Below the pieces are notes generated by a model, which saw only the letters and a program-made list of their open reading frames with translations, was not told the DNA's origin and made no database searches. Below are positions 8,690 through 18,767 of a stretch of 64,000 nt of DNA, one piece after another (position 1 is the first letter of the stretch; each line of letters starts with the position of its first letter). Source of the DNA: Heterostelium multicystogenum (taxonomy: Eukaryota; Evosea; Eumycetozoa; Acytosteliales; Acytosteliaceae). The translations under genes and the position numbers were made by a program. Location: positions 20,038 to 84,037 of the forward strand of contig RCNN01000053.1 of assembly GCA_003667245.1 (NCBI GenBank). The letters are read 5' to 3'.

Positions 8690-10360
8690 GTGACCAAGCC
8701 TACCCAATACCGTGACGTTGAAATCCGTGCCGCACGCGGCAACACGCTGACCGCCAAAAGCTGGCTGACTGAAGCGCCGCTGCGCATGTTGATGAACAAC
8801 CTCGACCCGCAGGTTGCCGAAAATCCGAAAGAACTGGTGGTGTACGGTGGCATCGGCCGTGCGGCACGTAACTGGGAATGCTACGACAAGATCGTCGAAA
8901 GCCTGACCAACCTCAACGACGACGAAACCCTGCTGGTGCAATCCGGCAAACCCGTCGGCGTGTTCAAGACCCACAGCAACGCCCCGCGCGTGCTGATCGC
9001 CAACTCCAACCTGGTACCGCACTGGGCGAGCTGGGAGCATTTCAACGAACTGGATGCCAAGGGCCTGGCCATGTACGGCCAGATGACCGCCGGCAGCTGG
9101 ATCTACATCGGCAGCCAGGGCATCGTGCAGGGCACCTACGAAACCTTCGTCGAAGCCGGTCGCCAGCACTACAACGATGACCTCAAGGGCCGTTGGGTCC
9201 TGACCGCCGGCCTCGGTGGCATGGGCGGCGCCCAGCCACTGGCCGCGACCCTGGCCGGTGCATGCTCGCTGAACATCGAATGCCAGCAGGTCAGCATCGA
9301 CTTCCGCCTGAGCAGCCGCTACGTCGACGAACAAGCCACCGACCTCGACGACGCCCTGGCGCGCATCGACAAATACACCAAGGCCGGCCAGGCGATCTCC
9401 ATCGCGTTGCTGGGCAACGCCGCTGAAATCCTTCCGGAACTGGTCAAGCGCGGCGTGCGCCCGGACATGGTCACCGACCAGACCAGCGCCCACGACCCGC
9501 TCAACGGCTACCTGCCCGCCGGCTGGACCTGGGACGAATACCGCGCCCGCGCCAAGACCGAACCGGCCGAAGTGATCAAGGCCGCCAAGCAGTCGATGGC
9601 CGTGCACGTCAAGGCCATGCTCGAGTTCCAGAAACAAGGCATCCCGACGTTCGACTACGGCAACAACATCCGTCAGATGGCGCAAGAAGTGGGCGTGGAA
9701 AACGCCTTCGACTTCCCGGGTTTCGTCCCGGCCTACATCCGTCCGCTGTTCTGCCGTGGCATCGGCCCGTTCCGTTGGGCTGCGCTGTCGGGCGACCCGC
9801 AAGACATCTACAAGACCGACGCCAAAGTCAAAGAGCTGATCCCGGACGACGCGCACCTGCACAACTGGCTGGACATGGCCCGCGAGCGCATCAGCTTCCA
9901 GGGCCTGCCGGCGCGTATCTGCTGGGTTGGCCTGGGCCAGCGCGCCAAGCTCGGCCTGGCATTCAACGAAATGGTACGCAGCGGCGAGCTGTCGGCACCC
10001 ATCGTGATCGGCCGCGACCACCTGGACTCCGGCTCGGTGGCCAGCCCCAACCGTGAAACCGAATCGATGCAGGACGGTTCCGACGCCGTGTCCGACTGGC
10101 CACTGCTCAACGCCCTGCTCAACACCGCCAGCGGCGCGACCTGGGTTTCGTTGCACCACGGCGGCGGCGTCGGCATGGGCTTCTCCCAGCACTCGGGCAT
10201 GGTGATTGTCTGCGACGGTACCGACGAAGCCGCCGAGCGTATCGCTCGCGTGCTGCACAACGACCCGGCGACCGGCGTGATGCGTCATGCGGATGCGGGC
10301 TACCAGATCGCTATCGATTGCGCCAAAGAGCAGGGCCTCAATCTCCCGATGATCAAATAA
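8690..10360 (+). CDS. hutU: Urocanate hydratase
   Basis: 556 residues from GTG 8690, intact. It converts urocanate to 4-imidazolone-5-propionate with tightly bound [13 protein letters not shown] carries the catalytic Cys at residue 411 (Cys410 in the P. putida numbering), and GLGGMGGAQ in the N-terminal third belongs to the NAD-binding region. The GTG was preferred over the upstream ATG 8633 because it has GAGGA at the right distance, the family protein begins with [13 protein letters not shown], and 8633 lies too close to the sigma-54 start. It is the first gene of the long hut transcript. Confidence 0.95.
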   Translation: MTKPTQYRDVEIRAARGNTLTAKSWLTEAPLRMLMNNLDPQVAENPKELVVYGGIGRAARNWECYDKIVESLTNLNDDETLLVQSGKPVGVFKTHSNAPRVLIANSNLVPHWASWEHFNELDAKGLAMYGQMTAGSWIYIGSQGIVQGTYETFVEAGRQHYNDDLKGRWVLTAGLGGMGGAQPLAATLAGACSLNIECQQVSIDFRLSSRYVDEQATDLDDALARIDKYTKAGQAISIALLGNAAEILPELVKRGVRPDMVTDQTSAHDPLNGYLPAGWTWDEYRARAKTEPAEVIKAAKQSMAVHVKAMLEFQKQGIPTFDYGNNIRQMAQEVGVENAFDFPGFVPAYIRPLFCRGIGPFRWAALSGDPQDIYKTDAKVKELIPDDAHLHNWLDMARERISFQGLPARICWVGLGQRAKLGLAFNEMVRSGELSAPIVIGRDHLDSGSVASPNRETESMQDGSDAVSDWPLLNALLNTASGATWVSLHHGGGVGMGFSQHSGMVIVCDGTDEAAERIARVLHNDPATGVMRHADAGYQIAIDCAKEQGLNLPMIK

Positions 10361-10362
10361 CT

Positions 10363-10455
10363 AATGTGGGAGCGGGCTTGCTCGCGAATGCGGTGTATCA
10401 GTCACTGAAGTCGTTAGCTGACCCATCGCTTTCGCGAGCAAGCCCGCTCCCACAT
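10363..10455. repeat. REP doublet (REPIN-like), copy 2
   Basis: Inverted TGTGGGAGCGGGCTTGCTCG cores about 45 bases apart, between hutU and the permease gene. As part of the transcript it would fold into a stable hairpin and could affect the ratio of upstream to downstream mRNA. Confidence 0.85.
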
Positions 10456-10503
10456 GTGATCTGCGTTTCACCCAAAAAACAATCCATCAGAGGTTGAACA
10501 TAA

Positions 10504-11946
10504 ATGGCAGTAAAAGACGCTCGTGCAAGCACCACCCCGTTGATCGAAAGGCGTTCGATCGACTACATCCCGGAAGCGGAAAGACACGGCCGTCTATTGA
10601 GTCAGTTCACCCTGTGGTTGGGTGCCAACCTGCAAATCACTGCGATCGTCACCGGGGCCCTGGCCGTGGTGCTGGGCGGTGATGTGTTCTGGTCGTTGAT
10701 CGGTCTGTTGATCGGTCAACTGCTGGGCGGTGGCGTCATGGCCCTGCATGCGGCGCAAGGCCCGCAACTGGGCTTTGCCGCAGATGATCTCCAGCCGCGT
10801 GCAGTTCGGCGTGTATGGCGCGGTGATTCCCCTGGTGCTGGTGTGCCTGATGTACATCGGTTTTTCTGCCAGCGGCTCATTGCTGGCGGGGCAGGCGGTG
10901 GCGCAGTTGCTTCACGTTGAAGACTGGGTCGGCATCGTATTGTTCGCGGGGCTGATCATGGTGTTTTACGATCTTCGGCTACCGGGTGATCCACGGCATC
11001 GGTCGCATCGCCAGCGTGCTGGGGGTGGTTGCCTTCGTGTACCTGTTCTACAGGCTGCTGGCCGGTAACGACATCGGTGCGTTGCTGGGCAACAAGCATT
11101 TTTCCCTCAGCAGTTTCCTGCTGGCGATTTCCCTCTCGGCGTCCTGGCAGATTGCGTTCGGCCCGTATGTGGCGGACTACTCGCGCTACTTGCCGCGCAG
11201 CACGCAGGCCTCGAAAACCTTCTGGGCCGTGGGCCTCGGTTCGGTGATCGGCGCGCAGGCTTCGATGGTGTTCGGTGTGTTTGCGGCAGCCCTGGCAGGC
11301 TCGCAATTCGCTCACCACGAAGTGTCGTTTATCGTCGGCCTGGGCGGCACCGGGATCGTCGCGGCGCTGCTGTATTTCAGCATCGCCTTCGGCAAGGTCA
11401 CCGTCACCACCCTCAACGCCTACGGCAGCTTCATGTCGATCGCGACAATCATCAGTGGTTTCCGTGGCAGCCGGCATATCGGCAGTGGCACGCGGCTGTT
11501 GTACATCTTCGTGATGGTGTCGATTGCCGCCGCGCTGGCGTTGCTGGGCAAGGACTCGTTCCTCAAGGATTTCTCCGCGTTCATCCTGTTCCTGCTGGCG
11601 TTTTTCACGCCCTGGAGTGCGATCAACCTGGTGGACTTCTACTGCATCACCAAAGAGCGCTATGACATCCCGGCCCTGTCCAACCCCAACGGTCGCTACG
11701 GTCGCTGGAACCTGATGGGCATCAGCATCTACGTGTTCGGCGTGCTGATTCAGATGCCGTTCATCTCGACGCATTTCTACACCGGCCCACTGGTCGCGAG
11801 CCTGGGCGACACCGATATCTCGTGGATCATCGGGCTGGTGGTGCCGGCGGCGTTGTACTACTGGGCTGCGAAAAATGGCACAGCCCCGATTCCTGAGCGC
11901 CTCGTGCTGCCCCGATGTGCAGGGCGCCGCTGCTCAACCTGCTTAA
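10504..11946 (+). CDS. NCS1/CodB-like cytosine-purine permease, probable urocanate transporter; frameshifted
   Basis: About 479 residues once repaired, with roughly 12 hydrophobic helices and the nucleobase:cation symporter-1 character. A codB-like gene after hutU (called hutTu in P. fluorescens) has been described as a urocanate importer, and this gene has the same position. Two extra T bases break it, at about 10776-10778 (GGCTTTGCC) and 10964-10967 (GTGTTTTACG); the protein runs GPQLG-LPQMISS and IMVF-TIFGYR across the joins. Near the 3' end the frame probably also holds a missing A (about 11873), an extra C (11883) and an extra C (11910). Correcting these puts the stop at 11944-11946. Confidence 0.82.
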
Positions 11947-11962
11947 ACAGAACCCGGTACGC

Positions 11963-12043
11963 ATGACAAAACAGCGAATTGAAACAGCAAAACTGGCGAA
12001 AACTTTCCTCAAGGGACATCCTGAACTCTGGCACGCATGGTGA
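11963..12043 (+). CDS. Short open frame of 26 residues, uncertain
   Basis: ATG 11963 opens a frame beginning MTKQRIETAKLAKTFL and ending HAW. A +1 shift near 12035 would extend it through MVSDNAAKKIDAAL to a stop at about 12076. It fills much of the gap between the permease and hutW. The charged, helix-like composition looks more like protein than random frame, but there is no clear ribosome-binding site and I recognise no family. It could be a real small protein, a remnant of a gene once here, or chance. Confidence 0.25.
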   Translation: MTKQRIETAKLAKTFLKGHPELWHAW

Positions 12044-12092
12044 GCGACAACGCAGCCAAGAAAATCGACGCGGCCTTGTAGGTTGAGCGTTT

Positions 12093-12116
12093 CCGGTTGC
12101 CGCCACAGGCAACCGG
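12093..12116 (+). other. 9-bp perfect hairpin upstream of hutW
   Basis: CCGGTTGCC, a 6-base loop, then GGCAACCGG: a very stable RNA stem 36 bases before the hutW ATG. There is no T run, so it is not a normal terminator. It could protect or process the mRNA between permease and ABC genes. Confidence 0.55.
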
Positions 12117-12152
12117 GCGCCCGGCCACAATCCACTGGATCGAGAGCACACT

Positions 12153-13009
12153 ATGTTTCCTGAGAGTTTTACGTTTTCCATCGCCGACTGGGTCAACAGT
12201 TGGGTCGATGCGCTGGTGACCAACTACGGCGATGTGTTCCGGCACATCTCCGATACGTTGCTGTGGGCCATCGTTAACCTGGAAGGTTTGCTGCGCGCAG
12301 CGCCCTGGTGGTTGATGTTGCTGATTGTCGGCGGTATTGCCTGGCATGCCACTCGCAAGTGGTTCACCACCGTCGTGATCGTCGGCCTGCTGTTTCTGGT
12401 GGGCGCGGTCGGGCTGTGGGACAAGCTGATGCAAACCCTGGCGCTGATGATGGTGGCCACGGTGATCTCGGTGCTGATCGGCATTCCCCTGGGGATTCTG
12501 TCGGCCCGCAGCAACCGCCTGCGTTCGGTGCTGATGCCCGCTGCTGGACATCATGCAGACCATGCCCAGCTTCGTGTACCTGATCCCGGTGTTGATGCTG
12601 TTTCGGCCTGGGCAAGGTCCCGGCGATTTTCGCCACGGTGATCTACGCCGCACCGCCGCTGATTCGTCTCACCGACCTGGGCATTCGCCAGGTGGACGGT
12701 GAAGTCATGGAAGCGATCAACGCCTTCGGTGCCAACCGCTGGCAGCAACTGTTCGGCGTGCAAACTGCCGCTGGCCCTGCCGAGCATCATGGCCGGGATC
12801 AAACCAGACCACCATGATGGCCCTGTCGATGGTGGTGATCGCCTCGATGATCGGCGCCCGTGGCCTGGGTGAAGATGTACTGGTGGGCATCCAGACCCTC
12901 AACGTTGGACGCGGCCTTGAAGCCGGTCTGGCGATCGTGATTCTTGCCGTGGTCATCGACCGCATTACGCAAGCCTATGGTCGTCCACGGCATGAGGCGA
13001 GCAAAATGA
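12153..13009 (+). CDS. hutW: HutW-type ABC transporter permease (quaternary amine/histidine family), five insertions
   Basis: About 283 residues after repair. It is a membrane subunit of the ProW/OpuAB type: an N-terminal amphipathic stretch, about six helices, and the conserved cytoplasmic EAA loop (GEVMEAINAFGANRWQQLFGV) that contacts the ATPase. Extra bases are seen at about 12538 (C), 12603 (T), 12765 (A), 12804 (A) and 13003-13006 (A). The last hides the true stop TGA at 13007-13009 and fuses the frame to hutV. With it corrected, hutW and hutV overlap as ATGA. Together with HutV and a binding protein it should import histidine or a related amine. Confidence 0.87.
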
Positions 13010-13830
13010 CTACTGTCAGCAAAATTGAAGTCAAAAACGTATTCAAGATTTTCGGCAACCGCTCCAAGGATGCACTGGCGTTGATTGGCCAGGGCAAGAG
13101 CAAGGACGAGGTGCTGGCCGAGACTGGTTGCGTGGTGGGTGTGAACGACCTGTCCCTGAGCGTCGACACCGGTGAAATCTTCGTGATCATGGGGCTGTCG
13201 GGTTCCGGCAAGTCGACCCTGGTGCGTCACTTCAACCGGCTGATCGACCCTACCAGCGGTGCGATCCTGGTGGACGGTGAAGACATCCTGCAACTGGACA
13301 TGGAAGCCTTGCGCCAATTCCGCCGACACAAGATCAGCATGGTGTTCCAGAGCTTTGGCCTGCTGCCTCACAAGAGTGTGCTGGACAACGTTGCCTACGG
13401 CCTGAAAGTGCGTGGCGAAACCAGGCAAGTGTGCGCCGAGCGTGCGCTGCACTGGATCGAAACCGTGGCCTCAAGGGCTATGAAAACAAATACCCGCATC
13501 AACTTTCCGGCGGCATGCGTCAGCGTGTAGGCCTGGCCCGGGCGCTGGCGGCCGACACCGACATCATCCTGATGGACGAGGCGTTCAGTGCGCTCGACCC
13601 GCTTATCCGTGCCGAGATGCAAGACCAGTTATTGGAGCTGCAAAAGACCCTGCACAAGACGATCGTGTTCATTACCCACGACCTCGATGAGGCGGTGCGC
13701 ATCGGCAACCGCATTGCGATCCTCAAGGACGGCAAGCTGATCCAGGTCGGCACGCCCCGCGAGATTTTGCATTTCACCGGCGGATGAGTACGTGAACCGG
13801 TTTGTCCAGCGGCGGGTGGCGGTGGTTTGA
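13006..13830 (+). CDS. hutV: HutV-type ABC transporter ATP-binding protein, two indels
   Basis: About 274 residues after repair. Walker A is GLSGSGKST at residues 63-71, the Q-loop is in [11 protein letters not shown], and downstream are [15 protein letters not shown] (signature) and [13 protein letters not shown] (Walker B), as in ProV/OpuAA-type ATPases. It powers uptake through HutW. A G is missing at about 13468-13470 (GTGGCC for GTGGGCC), and an extra T at about 13772-13775 creates an early stop at 13787. Restoring the frame leads to [12 protein letters not shown] and a stop at 13828-13830. The 40-residue N-terminal segment before the nucleotide-binding core is usual for this subfamily. 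Confidence 0.87.
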
Positions 13831-13857
13831 TCCGATATTTGTGGTGAGTTGGCTGAG

Positions 13858-13928
13858 GCTATCGCAGGCAAGCCAGCTCCCACATTTGGAATGCGTTTCC
13901 CCTGTGGAAGCTGGCTCGCTTGCGATGA
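13858..13928. repeat. Inverted repeat of a second REP class
   Basis: ATCGCAGGCAAGCCAGCTCC and an imperfect complement around a short spacer, between hutV and hutH1. The core differs from the GGGCTTGCTCGCG class and matches the copy at 48899-48990. Confidence 0.7.
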
Positions 13929-13976
13929 GGCCAGTGAAGCTGCACAACAATTGCGAATTTCATGAAGAGGTCAACG

Positions 13977-15504
13977 ATGTCCCAGGCTGAAAAAATCATC
14001 ATCGCCGACGCCCCGATGCGTTGGCAGGACGTGGTCGCCGTGGCTCGCCACGGTGCGATCCTCGAACTCTCGGGCCAGGCCTGGGCTCGCATCGACAATG
14101 CACAGGCCATCGTCCAGCGCATCGTCACCAGCGGCGAGCGCGCCTACGGCATCAACACCGGCCTGGGCGCCTTGTGCAACGTGTCGCTCAAGGACGAACA
14201 ACTGAGCCGGCTGTCGCGCAATACCTTGCTCAGCCATGCCTGCGGCGTCGGTGCGCTACTGAGTGTGGAGCAAACCCGCGCGATCATTTGCGCGGCGATC
14301 ATTAACTACAGCCACGGCAAATCCGGCTTGCATCCGCAGGTGGTGCATTCGCTGCTGGGGCTGCTCAACCATGGCATCACGCCGCAAGTGCCGTCCCAGG
14401 GGTCCGTGGGTTACCTGACCCACATGGCGCACATTGGCGTCGCCTTGCTCGGCGTCGGCGACGTCAGCTATCGGGGCCGTATCGTTCCCGCACACCAGGC
14501 GCTGGCTGAAGAAGGTTTGCAGCCGGTAGTGCTTGGCGCCAAGGACGGGCTGTGCCTGGTCAACGGCACGCCGTGCATGACCGGCCTCAGCAGCCTGGCC
14601 CTGGCCGATGCGCACCGCCTGCTGCAATGGGCCGACGTGATCGGTGCCATGAGCTTCGAAGGCCAGCGCGGCCAGATCGACGCCTTCGACGAAAGAAATC
14701 ATCATCGCGCTCAAGCCGCACCCGGGCATGCAGCAAGTGGGCATCAACCTGCGCGCGTTGCTGGACGGCAGCGAAGTGATCGCCAGCAGCAAAGGCATTC
14801 GTACCCAGGACGCCCTGAGCATCCGTTCGATTCCCCAGGTGCACGGCGCGGCCCGCGACCAACTGGAACACGCCACCCGGCAGATCGAAACCGAACTCAA
14901 CGGTGCCACCGATAACCCGCTGGTGCTCGGCACTCCAGACAACTACCGCGTGGTGTCCCAGGCCAATCCCCACGGGCAGTCCGTCGCCCTGGCGGCCGAC
15001 ATGCTGGCCATCGCCATGGCTGAAATCGGCTCCATCGCCGAGCGTCGCCTGGACCGTCTGATCAACCCGCACGTCAGTGGTTTGCCGGCGTTCCTGGTGA
15101 GCAACCCCGGGGTCAACTCCGGGATGATGATCGTGCAGTACGTCGCCGCCTCGCTGTGCGGGCAAAACCGCCAGTTGGCGCAACCGGCGGTGCTCGACAA
15201 CTTCGTCACCTCGGGCCTGCAGGAAGACCACCTGAGCATGGGCACCAACGCCGCGCTGAAGCTGTATTCGGTGCTGGAAAACGTCACCCAGATCCTCGCC
15301 ATCGAGTACTTGCTGGCGGCCCAGGCGTTCGAGTTCCTCCAGGACCAACGCTTCGGCGCCGGCACCGATGCCGCCTGGCGTTTGCTGCGCGAACACGTCC
15401 CGGCCTACGACCAGGACCGCTGGCTGGCGCCAGACATCGCAGCCACCGCCGCGTTGCTCAAGGACGCCGATTTACTGCAACGCACGCTACCGAATTTGCA
15501 CTGA
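13977..15504 (+). CDS. hutH: Histidine ammonia-lyase paralogue HutH1 lacking the Ala-Ser-Gly triad, one frameshift
   Basis: About 508 residues after repair, with the fold signature of the HAL/PAL family (YGINTGLG at the active-site Tyr loop, TDNPLVLGTPD, NSGMMIVQYV, LQEDHLSMG). At residues 142-150 it reads GSVGYLTHM, where true histidases read [15 protein letters not shown]. The Ala-Ser-Gly that cyclises into the MIO electrophile is absent and about six residues are missing in frame. It may have another activity, act as a partner of HutH2, or be regulatory. An extra A at about 14690-14695 (GACGAAAGAA) breaks the frame. The ATG 13977 has AGAGG upstream. Confidence 0.85.
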
Positions 15505-15618
15505 CCTTTTCCCAACAATAACCAGCGTGCCAAGCCGACTGATCCTCTAAAAGAGCACAGCGGCGGATAACGGAAGCATCCGGAGCGACTGGTAGTTAAC
15601 AACACTCTCAAAAGGAGC

Positions 15619-17160
15619 ATGAATGTGACTGCGCTAAACCTGATTCCAGGCCAACTGAGCCTTGCCCAACTGCGGGCCATCTACCAGCAGCCGGTAACCC
15701 TCAGTCTGGATGACAGCGCCTCGGCCCAGATCGAAGCCAGTGTCGCCTGTGTGGAGCAGATTCTCGCCGAGAACCGCACCGCCTACGGCATCAACACCGG
15801 TTTCGGCCTGCTGGCCTCGACCCGCATTGCCAGCGAAGACCTGGAAAACCTCCAGCGTTCCCTGGTGCTGTCCCACGCCGCCGGCGTCGGTGAGCCCATC
15901 AGCGATGCGCTGGTACGGCTGGTCATGGTGCTCAAGGTCAACAGCCTGAGCCGGGGCTTTTCCGGGATTCGCCGGCAGGTCATCGACGCGCTGATCGCCC
16001 TGATCAATGCCGAGGTCTACCCGCACATTCCACTGAAAGGTTCGGTGGGCGCCTCCGGTGACCTGGCACCATTGGCCCACATGTCGCTGGTGCTGCTGGG
16101 CGAAGGCAAGGCCCGCTACAAAGGCGAATGGCTGGAAGCTACCGAAGCGCTGAAAGTTGCCGGCCTGACGCCGCTGACCCTGGCGGCCAAGGAAGGCCTG
16201 GCGCTGCTCAACGGCACCCAGGTTTCCACCGCTTATGCATTGCGTGGGCTGTTCGAGGGCGAAGATCTGTTCGCCGGTGCCCTGGCCTGTGGCGCCCTGA
16301 CGGTGGAAGCCGTGCTGGGTTCGCGCTCGCCGTTCGACGCACGCATTCACGCTGCCCGGGGCCAACGCGGCCAGATCGACTCTGCGGCCGCGTATCGCGC
16401 CCTGCTGGGTGAAAGCAGCGAAGTGTCGCAATCCCACGAGAACTGCGACAAGGTCCAGGACCCGTACTCCCTGCGTTGCCAGCCACAAGTCATGGGCGCC
16501 TGCCTGACCCAGTTCCGCCAGGCGGCTGAAGTACTGGTGGTGGAAGCCAACGCCGTGTCGGATAACCCGCTGGTGTTTGCGGCTGAAGGTGACGTGATTT
16601 CCGGTGGCAACTTCCACGCTGAACCGGTGGCCATGGCGGCGGACAACATGGCGCTGGCCATCGCGGAAATCGGCTCCCTGAGCGAACGTCGCATCTCGTT
16701 GATGATGGACAAGCACATGTCGCAACTGCCGCCATTCCTGGTGGGCAATGGCGGTGTGAACTCCGGCTTCATGATCGCCCAGGTGACGGCGGCGGCATTG
16801 GCCAGCGAGAACAAGGCACTGGCGCATCCCCATAGCGTCGACAGCCTGCCGACGTCAGCCAACCAGGAAGACCACGTGTCGATGGCCCCGGCGGCGGGCA
16901 AGCGCCTGTGGGGAAATGGCCGAGAACACCCGCGGTGTGCTGGCGGTGGAATGGTTGGCGGCTTGCCAGGGCCTGGACCTGCGCAATGGTTTGAAAACCT
17001 CGCCGGCGCTGGAAAAGGCGCGCGGGATCCTGCGCAGCAAAGTCGCGTTTTTATGAGAAGGACCGCTTCTTTGCGCCGGACATCAATGCCGCCAGTGAGC
17101 TGCTGGCAAACGCGTTGCCTGAACGAGCTGGTGCCGGCGAAGTTGTTGCCGAGCTTGTAA
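15619..17160 (+). CDS. hutH: Histidine ammonia-lyase HutH2, three insertions near the 3' end
   Basis: About 512 residues after repair. It deaminates L-histidine to urocanate and ammonia, the first step of the pathway. The MIO-forming Ala-Ser-Gly is at residues 145-147 in [21 protein letters not shown] (active-site Tyr) and [11 protein letters not shown] are also present. Three extra bases, at about 16910 (G), 17048 (T) and 17104 (T), cancel each other. The raw frame therefore stays open to the right stop, but about 65 residues before the end are scrambled. Corrected, this part reads [12 protein letters not shown] and ends ...[12 protein letters not shown], as histidases do. This copy should carry the catalytic activity. 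Confidence 0.93.
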   Translation: MNVTALNLIPGQLSLAQLRAIYQQPVTLSLDDSASAQIEASVACVEQILAENRTAYGINTGFGLLASTRIASEDLENLQRSLVLSHAAGVGEPISDALVRLVMVLKVNSLSRGFSGIRRQVIDALIALINAEVYPHIPLKGSVGASGDLAPLAHMSLVLLGEGKARYKGEWLEATEALKVAGLTPLTLAAKEGLALLNGTQVSTAYALRGLFEGEDLFAGALACGALTVEAVLGSRSPFDARIHAARGQRGQIDSAAAYRALLGESSEVSQSHENCDKVQDPYSLRCQPQVMGACLTQFRQAAEVLVVEANAVSDNPLVFAAEGDVISGGNFHAEPVAMAADNMALAIAEIGSLSERRISLMMDKHMSQLPPFLVGNGGVNSGFMIAQVTAAALASENKALAHPHSVDSLPTSANQEDHVSMAPAAGKRLWGNGREHPRCAGGGMVGGLPGPGPAQWFENLAGAGKGARDPAQQSRVFMRRTASLRRTSMPPVSCWQTRCLNELVPAKLLPSL

Positions 17161-17177
17161 GAGCGACACCGATCCAG

Positions 17178-17290
17178 TGTGGGAGCTGTCGAGCCCCGGC
17201 GAGGCTGCGATGGCGCCGGAACAGGCAACACTTTCGTAGCCTGACCCGCCGCTATCGCAGCCTCGCTGGGGCTCGACAGCTCCCACATTT
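17178..17290. repeat. Long inverted repeat, REP-like class with CTGTCGAGCCCC core
   Basis: TGTGGGAGCTGTCGAGCCCC and its complement, arms about 35 bases, between hutH2 and hutT. It shares only the outer TGTGGGAG with the main REP class. Confidence 0.75.
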
Positions 17291-17343
17291 GATCTTCTAC
17301 AGATTCGAATTTTCTCAGGATAAAAATAATTAGGGGACGAGAA

Positions 17344-18751
17344 ATGCACTCGGAAAAAGGTTTAAAACGCGGGCTCTCCGCCCGACATATTCGCTTCATG
17401 GCCCTCGGTTCCGCGATCGGTACCGGGCTGTTCTACGGCTCTGCCTCCGCCATCCAGATGGCCGGCCCGGCCGTGCTCCTGGCCTACCTGATTCGGTGGC
17501 GCCGCGGTGTTCATGGTCATGCGCGCCCTCGGCGAAATGGCTGTGCATAACCCGGTGTCCGGCTCCTTCGGCCAGTACGCCAGTACCTACCTGGGCCCGA
17601 TGGCCGGCTTTATCCTCGGCTGGACCTACGCCTTTGAAATGATCATCGTCTGCCTCGCCGACGTCACCGCCTTCGGCATCTACATGGGCTTCTGGTTTCC
17701 CGAAGTCGCGCGCTGGGTCTGGGTGCTGGGCATCGTGTTGCTGATCGGCGGCCTGAACCTGTGCAACGTCAAAGTCTTTGGCGAAATGGAGTTCTGGCTG
17801 TCGCTGCTCAAGGTCGGTGCCATTGTCGCAATGATCCTCGGCGGCTTCGGCATCATGCTGTTCGGTATTCACTCGGCGGGCGAAGCACCCGCTACCGGCC
17901 TCAGCAACCTGTGGGCCCACGGTGGCTTCATGCCTAACGGCGTGGGTGGCTTGATCGCGTCCTTCGCGGTGGTGATGTTTGCGTTTGGCGGCATCGAAAT
18001 CATCGGCATCACCGCCGGCGAAGCCAAGGACCCGCAGCGGGTGATCCCCAAGGCAATCAACGCCGTGCCGCTGCGTATCCTGCTGTTCTACGTGCTGACG
18101 TTGTTTGTGCTGATGGCGATCTACCCGTGGCCGCAGATCGGCAGCCAGGGCAGCCCGTTCGTGCAGATCTTCAGCAACCTGGGGATAGGCTCGGCGGCGA
18201 CCATCCTTAACATTGTGGTGATCTCGGCCGCCGTCTCGGCCATCAACAGCGACATCTTCGGCGCCGGTCGCATGATGTATGGCCTGGCCCAGCAAGGGCA
18301 GGCGCCCAAGGGTTTTGCCCAACTGTCGAGCCAGGGCGTGCCGTGGATGACCGTAGTGGTGATGGGCGCCGCGTTGCTCGGCGGTGTGGTGCTCAATTAC
18401 CTGATCCCGGAAAACGTGTTCCTGGTCATCGCCTCGATTGCGACCTTCGCCACGGTGTGGGTGTGGCTGATGATCCTGGTCACCCAGGTGGCCATGCGTC
18501 GCTCGATGACCAGGGAACAGATTGCCGAGCTGAAATTCCCGGTGCCGTTCTGGCCCTACGCGCCAGCGGCCGCCATCGTGTTCATGCTGTTCATCTTCGG
18601 CGTGCTGGGTTACTTCCCGGACACCCAGGCCGCTCTTATGGTCGGCGCCGTGTGGATCGTCTTGCTGATCGTCGCCTATCTGCTGTGGGTCAAGCCCGCC
18701 GCCGGGCAAACGGCCAAGGTCCACTACGACCCGGCTTTGTCTCATCGATAA
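17344..18751 (+). CDS. hutT: Histidine permease HutT (APC amino-acid transporter family), one frameshift
   Basis: About 468 residues after repair. It begins with the amino-acid permease signature ([24 protein letters not shown]) and has about 12 membrane helices, like ProY/HutT histidine transporters. It should import histidine by cation symport. An extra T at about 17495 (GATTCGG for GATCGG) splits the frame; the helix then reads [20 protein letters not shown], the conserved helix 2-3 region with GEM. It lies between hutH2 and hutI, 16 bases from the hutI ATG, so uptake and catabolism are co-expressed. Confidence 0.9.
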
Positions 18752-18767
18752 CCTAATGGAGGCGTTG

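Noticed and set aside
8054..10288. A 744-residue minus-strand frame opposite hutU
   Set aside because: Antisense of a conserved gene in high-GC DNA; His/Val/Gln-rich composition typical of shadow frames, no start signal and no known family.
12814..13530. A hutW-hutV fusion protein
   Set aside because: The join depends on a fourth A at 13003-13006; with three, hutW stops and hutV starts in the usual ATGA overlap, and both ends match their families.
14390..14430. The missing Ala-Ser-Gly in hutH1 as a sequencing deletion
   Set aside because: It would need about 18 bases lost in frame plus changed residues (YLT), unlike every other error seen here, which are single bases.
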